Of a stretch of DNA of 64,000 bases, positions 17,036 through 26,112 are shown in pieces. Position 1 is the stretch's first letter. Every line of letters starts with the position of its first letter. Location: NCBI RefSeq assembly GCF_002954265.1, contig NZ_PPSL01000006.1:248001-312000 (forward strand). The letters are read 5' to 3'. This stretch comes from Flavipsychrobacter stenotrophus (GTDB lineage Bacteria; Bacteroidota; Bacteroidia; Chitinophagales; Chitinophagaceae). The translations under genes and the position numbers were made by a program. Under the pieces are notes generated by a model. That model was not told the origin of the DNA. It ran no database searches and worked only from the letters and a program-made list of their open reading frames with translations.

Positions 17036-17468
17036 GTTTGGTTTGTTGTTTAGGTTATGAATTAAGGTGTAGCACCCAAAATCAAATATAGGATTTTATC
17101 AGGAGGAAGTAAGAATGGTTTTTTAGCTCATCCAATACATTTTGGGCTGTTCTAATTCTCATTTTGCCTTTCTTGCGTATATGTGACTACGCACTCAAAG
17201 AGAGCCAGCCCGATGGCTGTTGATCAGAAAACACAACAGCGGCATAGATGGAATTATAAGCGTATCTGAAAACGAATACGTACCGTGCGAATGCGAATGG
17301 TTCGAGGGCCTCACCCTGACATTCGGGTATGATGGCGGCTTAATGGGCAGAGCTAGCCGTTTCTAAAATTTATTTTTCAAATTTTGTAACAAAAGGAGTA
17401 CTTTAACGACTAACAGGTATTAGCCGGCAAAACAGGCTCAAACACACACATAAATAAATCATCATAAA
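17036..17468. other. Intergenic region with FKBP promoter and a repeat fragment
   Basis: 433 bp between divergent genes. It holds the FKBP -7 promoter at 17083-17090 and, at 17269-17280, another copy of the 12-mer AAAACGAATACG that heads the repeat modules at 3728-3970. That copy is followed by CGTACCG and weak inverted repeats (AGGGCCTCACCCT; CGAATG with CATTCG). No open reading frame or RNA gene was recognised. The leader of the ABC gene contains AACAAAAGGAG near 17390, too far upstream to be its ribosome site. Confidence 0.5.
17083..17090 (-). promoter_or_regulatory. -7 element (TATATTTG) of the FKBP gene
   Basis: On the minus strand this matches TAnnTTTG exactly. The predicted transcript start is near 17077, giving a leader of about 41 nt. 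Confidence 0.55.
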
Positions 17469-18329
17469 ATGCTACAGATCTCCAATCTATCTAAAACTTA
17501 CCCTAATGGGGTGCAGGCACTGAAAAACGTATCGTTGAACATAGGCAATGGCATGTTTGGCCTGCTGGGACCAAATGGTGCGGGCAAGTCGTCACTGATG
17601 CGCACGATAGCCACGCTGCAGGATGCGGATTCGGGCAGTATAATGTTTGGAGACATAGATGTGATGAAGAATAAAGAGGAGCTACGCAAAACCCTGGGCT
17701 ACTTGCCACAGGAATTTGGCGTATATCCTAATGTGTCGGCAGAGGAGATGCTACAATATATAGCCCGCCTTAAGGGCATTTCGAATGGCGGGGAAAGAGA
17801 TGCGTTGGTAAAAGCACTACTGGAGCAGGTGAACCTGTATCAGCACCGTAAGAAATACCTTGCGGGCTATTCGGGTGGGATGAAGCAACGCTTTGGTATT
17901 GCACAGGCATTGATAGGCAATCCTAAACTTATCATTGTAGACGAACCAACCGCAGGACTTGACCCGGCAGAAAGACTACGTTTTAATAACCTGCTTAGCG
18001 AGATAGGTGAAAACATAGTGATCATCCTTTCTACCCACATTGTAGATGATGTGAGCGAGCTATGCAATGACATGGCTATAATAGCCGGTGGAGAAGTAAG
18101 ACAGCAAGGGCATCCGGATGCATTGATGGATACACTACGCGATAAAATATGGACAAAGCGAGTAAGAAAAGACGAGGTAGCGGAGTACCAGGCAAAGTAT
18201 AAGGTGATCTTATCTAAGCTATCATCGGGACAGGTAATGGTGTATGTAAATAGTGATGTAGATCCGGGCAACGGATTTGCACCGCAGAAACCTACGTTGG
18301 AAGATATCTATTTCTCAAACATCGCCTAA
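17469..18329 (+). CDS. ABC transporter ATP-binding protein
   Basis: 286 residues with all ABC ATPase motifs: Walker A GPNGAGKSS (34-42), signature SGGMKQ (135-140), Walker B LIIVDE (154-159) and the switch histidine in STHIVDD. It is of the ABC-2 exporter type (CcmA/NatA-like). The last about 70 residues are a family-variable extension. The partner permease begins 21 bp downstream, so the two almost certainly form one transporter; because that permease carries an M1 peptidase domain, substrate handling may be coupled to periplasmic proteolysis. No substrate can be assigned. Confidence 0.93.
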   Translation: MLQISNLSKTYPNGVQALKNVSLNIGNGMFGLLGPNGAGKSSLMRTIATLQDADSGSIMFGDIDVMKNKEELRKTLGYLPQEFGVYPNVSAEEMLQYIARLKGISNGGERDALVKALLEQVNLYQHRKKYLAGYSGGMKQRFGIAQALIGNPKLIIVDEPTAGLDPAERLRFNNLLSEIGENIVIILSTHIVDDVSELCNDMAIIAGGEVRQQGHPDALMDTLRDKIWTKRVRKDEVAEYQAKYKVILSKLSSGQVMVYVNSDVDPGNGFAPQKPTLEDIYFSNIA

Positions 18330-18350
18330 TCCGTCCAAAACACTTCGACC

Positions 18351-21300
18351 ATGTTCAGTACCATATTTTCATTTGAGGTCAAGAGGTTGCTTAAAACCTT
18401 TTCTACCTATATATATTTTACTATCCTTTTTGCGGTAGCTTTTTTCATTGCATTGATCATAGGCGGCGCATTCAAATCGGCCAATGTAAACATGGCCGGC
18501 GAAAAAATACTGGCCAACTCTCCCCTACTTATCGACGGCTTGTTTGCCCAGATAGACGGATGGATAGGCGCTATAATTGTAGTAGCGGTAATAGGTAATG
18601 CTGTACTGAAAGATTTCAGATACAATACCCATAATATTATCTTCTCTACCCCGGTCAATAAGTTCAGCTACCTTTTCGGGCGCTTTTCGGGTGCAGCATT
18701 TGTGTGTATGCTGATACTTACAGGTCCTGCGTTTGGCATGATGCTGGCATATGTATCTCCATGGGTAAGCGCTGATAAGGTTGGTGTCTTTCACCTGATG
18801 CCATATGTACAGGCATATCTGCAAAGTGTAGTCCCTAACTTACTATTGCAGGGAGCTATATTCTTTGCCGTAAGCCTCATAGCAAGAGATATATTCATCA
18901 TCTGGTTGTCACTGATCATCTATTGGGTAACAATAGGATTTGCCAGCGCATTTGTAGGTTCTCTGCAGTATGAAACGCTTGCCGCCATGCTTGACCCTAT
19001 GGGCGACCAGGCGAAAGAAATTGTTACTAAACACTGGAGTACCTATGACAAGAACAACCTTAGCTATCAGCTTACGGGAGTATTGCTATGGAACCGACTG
19101 CTGTGGCTGAGTATATCGGCTTTAGTATTTGTGGCGGGGTATCTTAGCTTCTCCTTTTCGTCGTCGGCAAGAAGAATATCTTTCCGTAAAACAAGTGTTA
19201 GTGAAAAGTCAGGTACCAACCCAAATGCATTTGTAAAGATATCTTTCGACCAGGATAAACTTCCACAAGCCAGTCGTTCATTTACTGCTGCAACAAATCT
19301 GAAGACCCTGTGGGGACTGGCAGTCAACGAGTGCCGTACCATATTGCGTAATGTGTACTTCAGGATCATCATACTGTTTGGCATGTTGTTCCTGTTCATT
19401 GTTTCGTTCCAGCTGGGCAAGGCCATATATGACACAGCCACTTACCCAGTAACTTACCAGGTTGTTGAGTATTTTGGCGGCACATTCTCTCTCTTCATCG
19501 TTATCCTTACCATATTCTTCAGCGGAGAAATAGTGTGGCGTAACAGAGAGAACAGGATGGATAATATACTGGATGCGCTACCGGTTCCTAACTGGGTATT
19601 CTATGTAAGTAAAATGTCGGGGCTCATATTTATGCAGTGCATACTTGTTGCGCTGATCATGGTTTGCGGGATAATCGTACAGCTGTTCAGAGGCTACTTC
19701 AACTTTGAAATATTCCTTTACATTAAGTACCTGTTTGGATTCAGAATAATCTCGTTCTGGATACTGGCTATATTATGCGTTTTTGTGCAGACACTCGTTC
19801 GCAATAAGTATATAGGTTACTTTATCGTTGTGCTCTTCTATGTATGGAATACCTTCTTTGCGTCTACTGTATTGAAGCACAACTTGTTTGTGTTGAACTC
19901 ATCTGCAGGAGTAGCTTACTCTGACATGAATGGATTTGGACATACTGTATTCCCATACATAGTCTTCAAAATCTATTGGGGCGCATTTGGTCTTATACTT
20001 GCAGCATTGAGCAGTCTGTTATGGGCAAGGGGGACTGAAGCAACAATATCGTGGAGATTGTCGCAGGCAAGCGCAGGTGCAAAGAAGAGATCGATGGCAC
20101 TTATAGCCGCTGCGGTAATTATTTTCATTGGCTGTGGCAGCTTCATTTACTACAACACCAACGTGCTGAACAAGCATATGAGTGGCTACGACCAGGGTGA
20201 GCTACAGGCAAATTTTGAAAAGAACTACAAGAAGTTTGAATTGAGCGCGCAACCAAAGATCACCGACGTAGTGGTAAAGGTGGACATCTTCCCAATGGAG
20301 CGCAACCTGCATGCATCGGGCACTTATGTGCTGCAAAATAAAACCGGCAAAACAATAGATTCACTGCATTTATTGATTCCTGATGAGATAAAGGTAAATA
20401 GCCTTAGCTTCAGTAAGGGAGCACAGATGGTGATGAATGACACAACATTTGGATATCGTATCTACAAGCTGCCACAACCAATGGCGGCAGGCGACACAAT
20501 GACTATTGCATTCAACGTCGACAAAAACAGCCACGGATTCCCACATGACTTTACCGGGCTGAGCAGCCCGGTGTACAATGGTACGTTCATGAACAATTCC
20601 AGCTTCATGCCATCTATCGGTTACAACAATGCATATGAGCTGTCGGACAATACAGAACGTAAAAAGCATGGCCTTGGCTACAGAGCTACTGAAAATGCCA
20701 TTACCGATACCACCCAATACAATACCAATGGCTTTACAAAAGATGCCGACTTCATAACCTTTGATGCTACTGTGAGCACGGTGCCTGACCAGATAGCTAT
20801 TGCACCCGGTTACCTACAAAAAGAGTGGAGTGAAAATGGCCGCAGGTACTTCCACTACAAGATGGACAGTAAGATCATGAACTTCTATTCGTTCTTATCG
20901 GCCAGATATGAGGTAAAGAAAGAAGTATACAATGGTGTAAACCTTGAGATCTACTACCATAGAGGCCATGAATACAACCTGCAGCGCATGATCAACGGAA
21001 TGAAAAAATCACTGGCCTACTACACCGCTAGTTTCTCTCCGTACCAGCACAAACAAGTTCGTATACTAGAGTTCCCAAGGTACGGCACGTTTGCGCAATC
21101 ATTCCCTAATACCATTCCTTTCTCTGAGGGTATAGGATTCATTGTGAATGTAGATGACAGCAGTAAAGAAGATCTGGATTATACCTTTTATGTAACGGCG
21201 CATGAAGTAGCCCACCAATGGTTTGCTCACCAGGTAGTAGGCGCCAATGTAGAAGGATCGAACATGCTGTCTGAAACGCTTGCGCAGTATGGCGCCATCA

Positions 21301-21986
21301 CGGTAATGGAGAAACAGTATGGCGAAGAAAGGATCAAAAAATTCCTGCACATAGAAATGGACAAATACCTGACAGCCCGTTCCAATGAAGCTGAGAAGGA
21401 AAAAACACTGTCGTTAGTTGATGGCGGCCAGCAATACATACTTTACCAGAAAGGTGGGATCATTATGACATCACTACGTAAGTACATAGGTGAAGACAGC
21501 ATCAATAAGGGACTGAAAATGTTCCTGGACAAGTATGCATTTAAAGCTCCGCCATACCCTACCACGCTCGACTTCCTGGCATGTATGCGTGCGGTTACAC
21601 CAGACTCTATGCAGTATATGATCACAGATGGTTTCCAAAAGATCATTATCTATGATAATAAAATAACTGAAGCGAGCGCAGCTAAAAACGGTGATCAATA
21701 TGTAACGAGTGTAACAGTAGACATTAAAAAACTAAGCGGCGCAGGCGATGGTAAAGAAACACCAATAAGCTGCAATGACTATATCGATATAGCGGTTTAC
21801 AAAGACAAGAGCACTATCCTTACCACTACCCGCTACAAGCTAAAGAATGGCACAACCAAGCTGAGCATACCTACCTCTGTGAAACCATATAAGGTGGTAT
21901 TAGATCCGCAGGTATTGTTGATAGACAAGAAGACCGATGATAACGAGAAGCGGTTGGATGTGAATGATAAAGTAGCGAAGAAGTAG
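18351..21986 (+). CDS. ABC permease fused to M1-family metallopeptidase
   Basis: 1211 residues. Two ABC-2-type membrane blocks (roughly residues 10-285 and 330-600, about twelve segments in all) are followed by a periplasmic M1 aminopeptidase-like region (about 620-1190). The zinc site is visible: H951-E-V-A-H955 and Glu975 in LLSE/MLSE context. Glu lies 19 residues after the second His, one more than the 18 of classical M1 enzymes. I believe the same spacing is usual in this fused family. A GAMEN-like exopeptidase motif was not recognised; the corresponding stretch is around SFPNTIPFSEGIGF. The fusion places a peptidase on the outer face of an exporter. It is co-transcribed with the ATPase at 17469. 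Confidence 0.9.
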   Translation: MFSTIFSFEVKRLLKTFSTYIYFTILFAVAFFIALIIGGAFKSANVNMAGEKILANSPLLIDGLFAQIDGWIGAIIVVAVIGNAVLKDFRYNTHNIIFSTPVNKFSYLFGRFSGAAFVCMLILTGPAFGMMLAYVSPWVSADKVGVFHLMPYVQAYLQSVVPNLLLQGAIFFAVSLIARDIFIIWLSLIIYWVTIGFASAFVGSLQYETLAAMLDPMGDQAKEIVTKHWSTYDKNNLSYQLTGVLLWNRLLWLSISALVFVAGYLSFSFSSSARRISFRKTSVSEKSGTNPNAFVKISFDQDKLPQASRSFTAATNLKTLWGLAVNECRTILRNVYFRIIILFGMLFLFIVSFQLGKAIYDTATYPVTYQVVEYFGGTFSLFIVILTIFFSGEIVWRNRENRMDNILDALPVPNWVFYVSKMSGLIFMQCILVALIMVCGIIVQLFRGYFNFEIFLYIKYLFGFRIISFWILAILCVFVQTLVRNKYIGYFIVVLFYVWNTFFASTVLKHNLFVLNSSAGVAYSDMNGFGHTVFPYIVFKIYWGAFGLILAALSSLLWARGTEATISWRLSQASAGAKKRSMALIAAAVIIFIGCGSFIYYNTNVLNKHMSGYDQGELQANFEKNYKKFELSAQPKITDVVVKVDIFPMERNLHASGTYVLQNKTGKTIDSLHLLIPDEIKVNSLSFSKGAQMVMNDTTFGYRIYKLPQPMAAGDTMTIAFNVDKNSHGFPHDFTGLSSPVYNGTFMNNSSFMPSIGYNNAYELSDNTERKKHGLGYRATENAITDTTQYNTNGFTKDADFITFDATVSTVPDQIAIAPGYLQKEWSENGRRYFHYKMDSKIMNFYSFLSARYEVKKEVYNGVNLEIYYHRGHEYNLQRMINGMKKSLAYYTASFSPYQHKQVRILEFPRYGTFAQSFPNTIPFSEGIGFIVNVDDSSKEDLDYTFYVTAHEVAHQWFAHQVVGANVEGSNMLSETLAQYGAITVMEKQYGEERIKKFLHIEMDKYLTARSNEAEKEKTLSLVDGGQQYILYQKGGIIMTSLRKYIGEDSINKGLKMFLDKYAFKAPPYPTTLDFLACMRAVTPDSMQYMITDGFQKIIIYDNKITEASAAKNGDQYVTSVTVDIKKLSGAGDGKETPISCNDYIDIAVYKDKSTILTTTRYKLKNGTTKLSIPTSVKPYKVVLDPQVLLIDKKTDDNEKRLDVNDKVAKK

Positions 21987-21997
21987 AATTTTATCTC

Positions 21998-22060
21998 AAA
22001 CCGAATACGTCTGGAAAGGGCCGTGTTATGTGGAGGCGCAAAATCTTGCGTCTCCACGTA
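21998..22060 (+). repeat. Second copy of the GACGCAAAATCTTGCGTC repeat module
   Basis: This matches the module at 3835-3893: ACCGAATACGTC..GG head, CGTGTT spacer, then stem GTGGAGGCGCAA (22030-22041), loop AATC, and TTGCGTCTCCAC (22046-22057). Compared with the first copy, the third base pair of the stem has changed A:T to G:C on both sides, and another A:T has become G:T, so pairing is kept. It lies between the ABC-M1 gene and the convergent gene at 22137. Confidence 0.75.
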
Positions 22061-22136
22061 CCTGGGACATTGGAGCAATAATAATTATGAAATATGCCTT
22101 ACCAGTAGCCGCTTGGCAACAGGTAGCAAGGTTTCA

Positions 22137-22790
22137 TTAAGCGGGACGTCGATTCGGGTATTCAACCATGTATACTGCGGGATTGGGCAACATGCGATAG
22201 GCACGAATGATGTCCAGTTTTATTTGCTCATATGTATTGGCCAGGTTTTTTGTGCGGCTGTCCATATACTCCATACGTATGCCTTTATAACGGGCGTCTT
22301 TGTGCTCTAGTAGCGTAATAGAGTAGTTGTAAATTTTCACTTCAGAGTACGAACCATAGCGAACAAATACATACCCTTCATTTTTATAGAGGGGCATGAT
22401 GCCAACAGGCTCTATCAGCATTTGTTTTTCGACGTATTCATAGAGCTGTGCGCCCTCGGTAATAGTATTATGGATCTCTTCTATTGCATAAGAGGTAATG
22501 TGCTCGAGCTCCTGCATTACTTCGTCGTCCTGCAGCATTCGCTCATAGACGAATTCCATCTTCTGTAGATTGAGCGTGTCCATGCGCTTGGGGAACTTAT
22601 CCTGAAGGAACCGTTTATTTTGTTGAAAAGAAAGCAGGTTGTTGTAGTGGGCTACGATCTCTGCGAGGTGCGGATAGAGGCGGGTTTGATCGAAGCCATT
22701 CTTTACGTCTTTAAGGTAAGCGAGGAGGCGATATTTCTGTAATTCAAAATCTATAAATCCCTCCATGAACCATGTTTCACTGAGTATCAT
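22137..22790 (-). CDS. Conserved hypothetical cytosolic protein
   Basis: 217 residues from the ATG at 22788-22790; a GTG two codons earlier is also possible. No signal peptide or membrane segment. The sequence is mostly helical in character and acidic in the middle (QDDEVMQELEHITSYAIEEIHNTI), with a more beta-like C-terminal half (GYVFVRYGSYSEVKIYNYSITLL). I do not recognise a named domain; it reads like a Bacteroidota-specific conserved protein. It stands alone, convergent with the ABC-M1 gene and divergent from the FMN reductase, and no function is inferred. Confidence 0.75.
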   Translation of the reverse strand: MILSETWFMEGFIDFELQKYRLLAYLKDVKNGFDQTRLYPHLAEIVAHYNNLLSFQQNKRFLQDKFPKRMDTLNLQKMEFVYERMLQDDEVMQELEHITSYAIEEIHNTITEGAQLYEYVEKQMLIEPVGIMPLYKNEGYVFVRYGSYSEVKIYNYSITLLEHKDARYKGIRMEYMDSRTKNLANTYEQIKLDIIRAYRMLPNPAVYMVEYPNRRPA

Positions 22791-22927
22791 ACACACAATA
22801 GATTAGTTATACTAAGTTAATGAAACAAAAGCAATGCCAGAGTAAGTAAAAAGTGAAAACTTAAAAGTAAAAGCTGTCTAATCATATCGGTTTTAGCGGA
22901 TTAACTTTTCATAAACCTGCCACTAGT

Positions 22928-22935
22928 TAACTTTG
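22928..22935 (+). promoter_or_regulatory. -7 element (TAACTTTG) that decides the reductase start
   Basis: Exact TAnnTTTG match. The TTG at 22933-22935, which could open the reductase frame, lies inside this box, so translation should instead start at ATG 22954, about 14 nt after the predicted transcript start. Confidence 0.6.
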
Positions 22936-22953
22936 CATCCCGAAAGCAATACC

Positions 22954-23496
22954 ATGAACACACAGCATCGCTTACCCAATATCCTTGCCATATCAGGAAG
23001 CCTAAGATCAAACTCATCTAACAATACTGTCATTAATACCGCTGCAGCTATGTTGGCGGGTAAGGCTAATGTGGTTATCTATGATGGCCTTAGCAGGCTA
23101 CCCCATTTTGATGACAGTAAGGAAGAATACGCTGAGGTGACCCGTTGGAGAAACCTGATAAAGGAATCGGACGGGGTACTGATCTGCTCACCGGAATATG
23201 CATTTGGTGTGCCCGGATCATTGAAGAATGCGCTGGACTGGACCGTATCGACGGGAGAATTGGTATATAAGCCGCTGGCGCTTATAACGGCAGCCACTGG
23301 CGGAGACAAGGCACATGCGGCATTACTCAATACCTTTACCGCACTCTCAACGAATGTAACAGAAGAGACATCTTTGCTGATTTCGTACATACGGGCAAAA
23401 ATGAATCCGGCTGGCGAAATAACGGATGCCGGCACATTGGCTGCAATTGAGAAGGTGTTAAGTTCGTTGATTGGTATTATAAAGGCCGCAGAATAG
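22954..23496 (+). CDS. NADPH-dependent FMN reductase family protein
   Basis: 180 residues from ATG 22954. It belongs to the flavodoxin-like NADPH-dependent FMN reductase (chromate or azoreductase-like) group: the N-terminal phosphate-binding loop GSLRSNSSNNTVI binds the FMN phosphate, and CSPEYAFGVPGSLKNALDW is the family signature for the isoalloxazine site. Length fits the family (about 175-190). It would reduce FMN, quinones or other electron acceptors in the cytosol; the physiological substrate is unknown. The frame extends upstream to a TTG, but that codon overlaps the promoter. No operon partner is apparent. Confidence 0.9.
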   Translation: MNTQHRLPNILAISGSLRSNSSNNTVINTAAAMLAGKANVVIYDGLSRLPHFDDSKEEYAEVTRWRNLIKESDGVLICSPEYAFGVPGSLKNALDWTVSTGELVYKPLALITAATGGDKAHAALLNTFTALSTNVTEETSLLISYIRAKMNPAGEITDAGTLAAIEKVLSSLIGIIKAAE

Positions 23497-23531
23497 TTTG
23501 CACATCTATTTCACATGGTTTACATTTTGCG

Positions 23532-23539
23532 TAAGTTTG
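23532..23539 (+). promoter_or_regulatory. Possible -7 element (TAAGTTTG)
   Basis: Matches TAnnTTTG, 44 bp before the ATG of the SGNH hydrolase. No obvious -33 box. Confidence 0.4.
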
Positions 23540-23583
23540 AATAGGAATCTCCGCATGCTATTCATTTTCAGTAATAACAAACT

Positions 23584-24663
23584 ATGACGAAATACAGTTT
23601 CTATTTCATCGCACTTTTATCGTTTATAGTACAGTCGTGCGCGGCTGCACCATTGCGTAAAGTGAGTTGTAAAGACCCATCGGTGCAGTACATGGGGCGT
23701 ATAAAACATGAGGATTCATCAGCTACATTTTACTGGTCAGGCACATCGGCCACCATGCGTTTTACAGGGTCGACTATTGCAGTGGATCTAAGAGATGAGA
23801 AAGGAACTAATTACTATTACGGCATCGTTGATGACAGTGTTTATACTAAAATAAAAGCTGACACCATAAGGCAGTCTTACACAATAGCCGACCACTTAAA
23901 GAAGGGTGTGATGCACAAGGTGCAAGTCTTCAAGCTTACTGAAGAAAGCGCCGGAAAATCCTGGCTTTATGGGTTTGAAACGGATGGCAGTACCATTTCA
24001 TTACTGGATAAAGTGAGAAAGAAAATAGAATTTTACGGCAACTCTATAACAGCAGGCTATAGTGTAGATGATACCGTAAGAGACACCGGATTGCCGGAAT
24101 ATTTCAACAATTACTACACCTATGCTGCTATGACCGCAAGGCATTATGATGCCGAGTACTATAACATTAGTAAAAGCGGCGTAGGCCTTATGTTGAGCTG
24201 GTTTCCGGTAATTATGCCTGAGCTTTATGATCGGCTGGATCCGCTGGATTCTATTCACAAATGGAACTTCCATTCTTATGTTCCCGATCTAGTTGTTATC
24301 GACCTGTTTCAAAACGATTCATGGTTAATTACCAAGGTCAATCACCCGCAATTTAAAAACCGCTTTGGCACTACCCCACCCGACAGCACCTACATTGTCA
24401 ATGCGTATAAGCAGTTCGTTACAACCATAAGAAACACTTACCCGGATGCATCTATTGTTTGTACGCTGGGCAGCATGGATGCCACCAAAGATGGTTCGCC
24501 ATGGCCGGGATATGTAAGGGCGGCAGTGTGCCAGCTGCACGACAGAAAAGTCTACTCGCATATCTTTGCCTATAAGAACGCTACGGGACATCCTAAGAGA
24601 AAGGACCAACAAAAAATGGCTGAAAGCCTTATTCAGTTTATAGATGCGAATGTGCAATGGTAA
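23584..24663 (+). CDS. SGNH hydrolase, CE2-like carbohydrate esterase
   Basis: 359 residues with a lipoprotein-like signal (FIVQSC, Cys19). Residues about 35-140 look like the N-terminal beta-sandwich of CE2 esterases. The SGNH catalytic domain follows: IEFYGNSITAGYS with nucleophile Ser154, VVIDLFQNDSW with the Asn of block III, and NATGHPKRKDQQ with catalytic His336. CE2 enzymes remove acetyl groups from xylan, glucomannan or related sugars. The exact substrate is inferred only from fold resemblance. It would sit on the periplasmic or outer face as a lipoprotein. Direct GTCGTAA repeats follow the stop codon. Confidence 0.85.
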   Translation: MTKYSFYFIALLSFIVQSCAAAPLRKVSCKDPSVQYMGRIKHEDSSATFYWSGTSATMRFTGSTIAVDLRDEKGTNYYYGIVDDSVYTKIKADTIRQSYTIADHLKKGVMHKVQVFKLTEESAGKSWLYGFETDGSTISLLDKVRKKIEFYGNSITAGYSVDDTVRDTGLPEYFNNYYTYAAMTARHYDAEYYNISKSGVGLMLSWFPVIMPELYDRLDPLDSIHKWNFHSYVPDLVVIDLFQNDSWLITKVNHPQFKNRFGTTPPDSTYIVNAYKQFVTTIRNTYPDASIVCTLGSMDATKDGSPWPGYVRAAVCQLHDRKVYSHIFAYKNATGHPKRKDQQKMAESLIQFIDANVQW

Positions 24664-24706
24664 GTCGTAACCTACCTAACGGCAGGCAGGGTCGTAAGTC
24701 GTAAAG
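24661..24706. repeat. Short GTCGTAA direct repeats around a small palindrome
   Basis: After the esterase stop, TAAGTCGTAA occurs twice, flanking CCTACCTAACGGCAGGCAGG. It is non-coding and may be a remnant of a small repeat insertion. Confidence 0.4.
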
Positions 24707-24746
24707 GTTGCTTAGTGCATCAAATAAAGAATTAAATAAAAGAACA

Positions 24747-25409
24747 ATGAAGATAAGAGCTATAGTTACTGGGGCAACAGGTATGGTAGGTGAAGGGGTA
24801 CTGCATGAATGTCTGCAACATACAGAAGTAGAAAGCGTGCTGATCATCAACCGCAGACCATCGGGCATTACGCACCCTAAACTAAAGGAGATAATTCATA
24901 GTAACTTCTTTGATCTGGCACCAATAGAAAATGAACTGGCTGGATATAATGCATGCTACTTCTGCCTGGGTGTATCGTCAGCAGGAATGAAGGAACCGGA
25001 ATATACCAGGATGACCTACGACCTAACGCTCAATGTAGCTAAGACCCTTAGCAGGCTCAATAGCGGTATGACCTTTTGTTATGTATCGGGCTCTGGTACA
25101 GACAGTACAGAGAAAGGTAGAAGCATGTGGGCACGGGTGAAAGGTAAGACAGAGAACGATCTGATGAAATTACCCTTCAGGCAGGCGTTTATGTTCAGGC
25201 CAGGATATATGCATGCTACGCCGGGTTTAAAGAATATGCTGCCTGCCTATAAATATGTTTCGTGGTTGTACCCGCTGTTCAAAGTAATACTACCCAATTT
25301 TGTATCAACGCTTGCTGTCGTGGGCCAGGCAATGATCAATGTAACACTGAAAGGATATGAAAGGAATATACTGGAGGTAAAGGATATAAATAAAGTGGGT
25401 AACCAATAA
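24747..25409 (+). CDS. NAD(P)-binding Rossmann-fold protein
   Basis: 220 residues from ATG 24747; an in-frame TTG at 24708 would overlap the upstream repeat and is less likely. The N-terminal dinucleotide motif VTGATGMVGEGV and the later VSGSGTDSTEKG fit an atypical short-chain dehydrogenase or NAD-dependent epimerase-like fold (NmrA/HTATIP2-like group). The canonical YxxxK catalytic pair is not clear, although a K is present in WARVKGKTE. It is probably a cytosolic oxidoreductase or a redox-sensing protein; no substrate can be named. It ends at a bidirectional terminator shared with the next gene. Confidence 0.82.
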   Translation: MKIRAIVTGATGMVGEGVLHECLQHTEVESVLIINRRPSGITHPKLKEIIHSNFFDLAPIENELAGYNACYFCLGVSSAGMKEPEYTRMTYDLTLNVAKTLSRLNSGMTFCYVSGSGTDSTEKGRSMWARVKGKTENDLMKLPFRQAFMFRPGYMHATPGLKNMLPAYKYVSWLYPLFKVILPNFVSTLAVVGQAMINVTLKGYERNILEVKDINKVGNQ

Positions 25410-25413
25410 AAAT

Positions 25414-25444
25414 AAGGTGCATAACAATAATTGCTATGCACCTT
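25414..25444. terminator. Bidirectional terminator
   Basis: Perfect 10-bp stem AAGGTGCATA / TATGCACCTT with an 11-nt loop between two convergent genes. Confidence 0.8.
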
Positions 25445-25470
25445 CTATGATCAAAGATCAACTTGAATAG

Positions 25471-25854
25471 TTAGGCTGCCTGGCTGTCTTCCGACTTGTC
25501 CCGCTTTTCTACATTCTTATTGATCTCCTCTACATGCTTCATAAATTTGGTCACATCATCATCGGCATATGTGCCATAAGCATCTACTACCATTCCCTTC
25601 ACACCATCAGTTGTTTCCACAACGTATAGTATGCAATTGTCTGCAGGGTCTGATTGACCTTCGAACCTGTAAAAATCTACTACCCTCACATCGGCCGGTC
25701 CGTACTTCTTATCCTTTTCTACAGAGTATAGACCTTCGGGTGAAATAGTGATGGTATCAGTGTACCCGTTTTGTGTCCATTTATTAGTAACACCCGTAAG
25801 CGTGTTCATAAATGGTATCTTAGTATTTATCGGTTGCTCGTTGCTGGTGTTCAT
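25471..25854 (-). CDS. Small conserved hypothetical protein
   Basis: 127 residues, cytosolic and acidic. A pattern ITISPEGLYSVE, VVDFYRFEGQSDPADNCILYVV, GVKGMVVDAYGTYAD is visible and looks like the core of a small beta-rich family; the C-terminal 30 residues are charged and probably helical (VEEINKNVEKRDK). I recall similar short Bacteroidota proteins being labelled as phosphoribosylpyrophosphate synthetase in databases, but no PRPP-binding loop is present here and I do not support that name. Monocistronic. Confidence 0.7.
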   Translation of the reverse strand: MNTSNEQPINTKIPFMNTLTGVTNKWTQNGYTDTITISPEGLYSVEKDKKYGPADVRVVDFYRFEGQSDPADNCILYVVETTDGVKGMVVDAYGTYADDDVTKFMKHVEEINKNVEKRDKSEDSQAA

Positions 25855-26099
25855 AAAAGTGGTTTTTAATTACACTACCCTAAGCAAAAATCAGCCATCA
25901 TAAAATAAATATTACTTACACATGTAGTTAATTATCAGAAAACAACTTACATGCCATAACAAAGCCTTCACATTGTGAGAACAAGTACAAGTTGTAGAAA
26001 TGACACCCCACTGATTGGTTGTTATTCACCAATTAGCTTAATAAACATGAAAATTTGATACAATCGCATTAAAAGCTATTGTAAACCCGCTAAACGGTT

Positions 26100-26107
26100 T
26101 ATTTTTG
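26100..26107 (+). promoter_or_regulatory. -7 element (TATTTTTG) against a start codon
   Basis: Exact TAnnTTTG match with a TTG at 26080-26082 about 17-18 bp upstream as a possible -33. Its G is part of the GTG that could open the next gene. Transcription would start about at ATG 26113. Confidence 0.5.
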
Positions 26108-26112
26108 TGGAT

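Noticed and set aside
22023-22310. 95-residue open frame over the repeat module
   Set aside because: It translates the palindromic repeat and the antisense of the gene at 22137; not a credible protein.
25471-25854. Phosphoribosylpyrophosphate synthetase name for the small protein
   Set aside because: Far too short and lacking the PRPP-binding loop; left as hypothetical.
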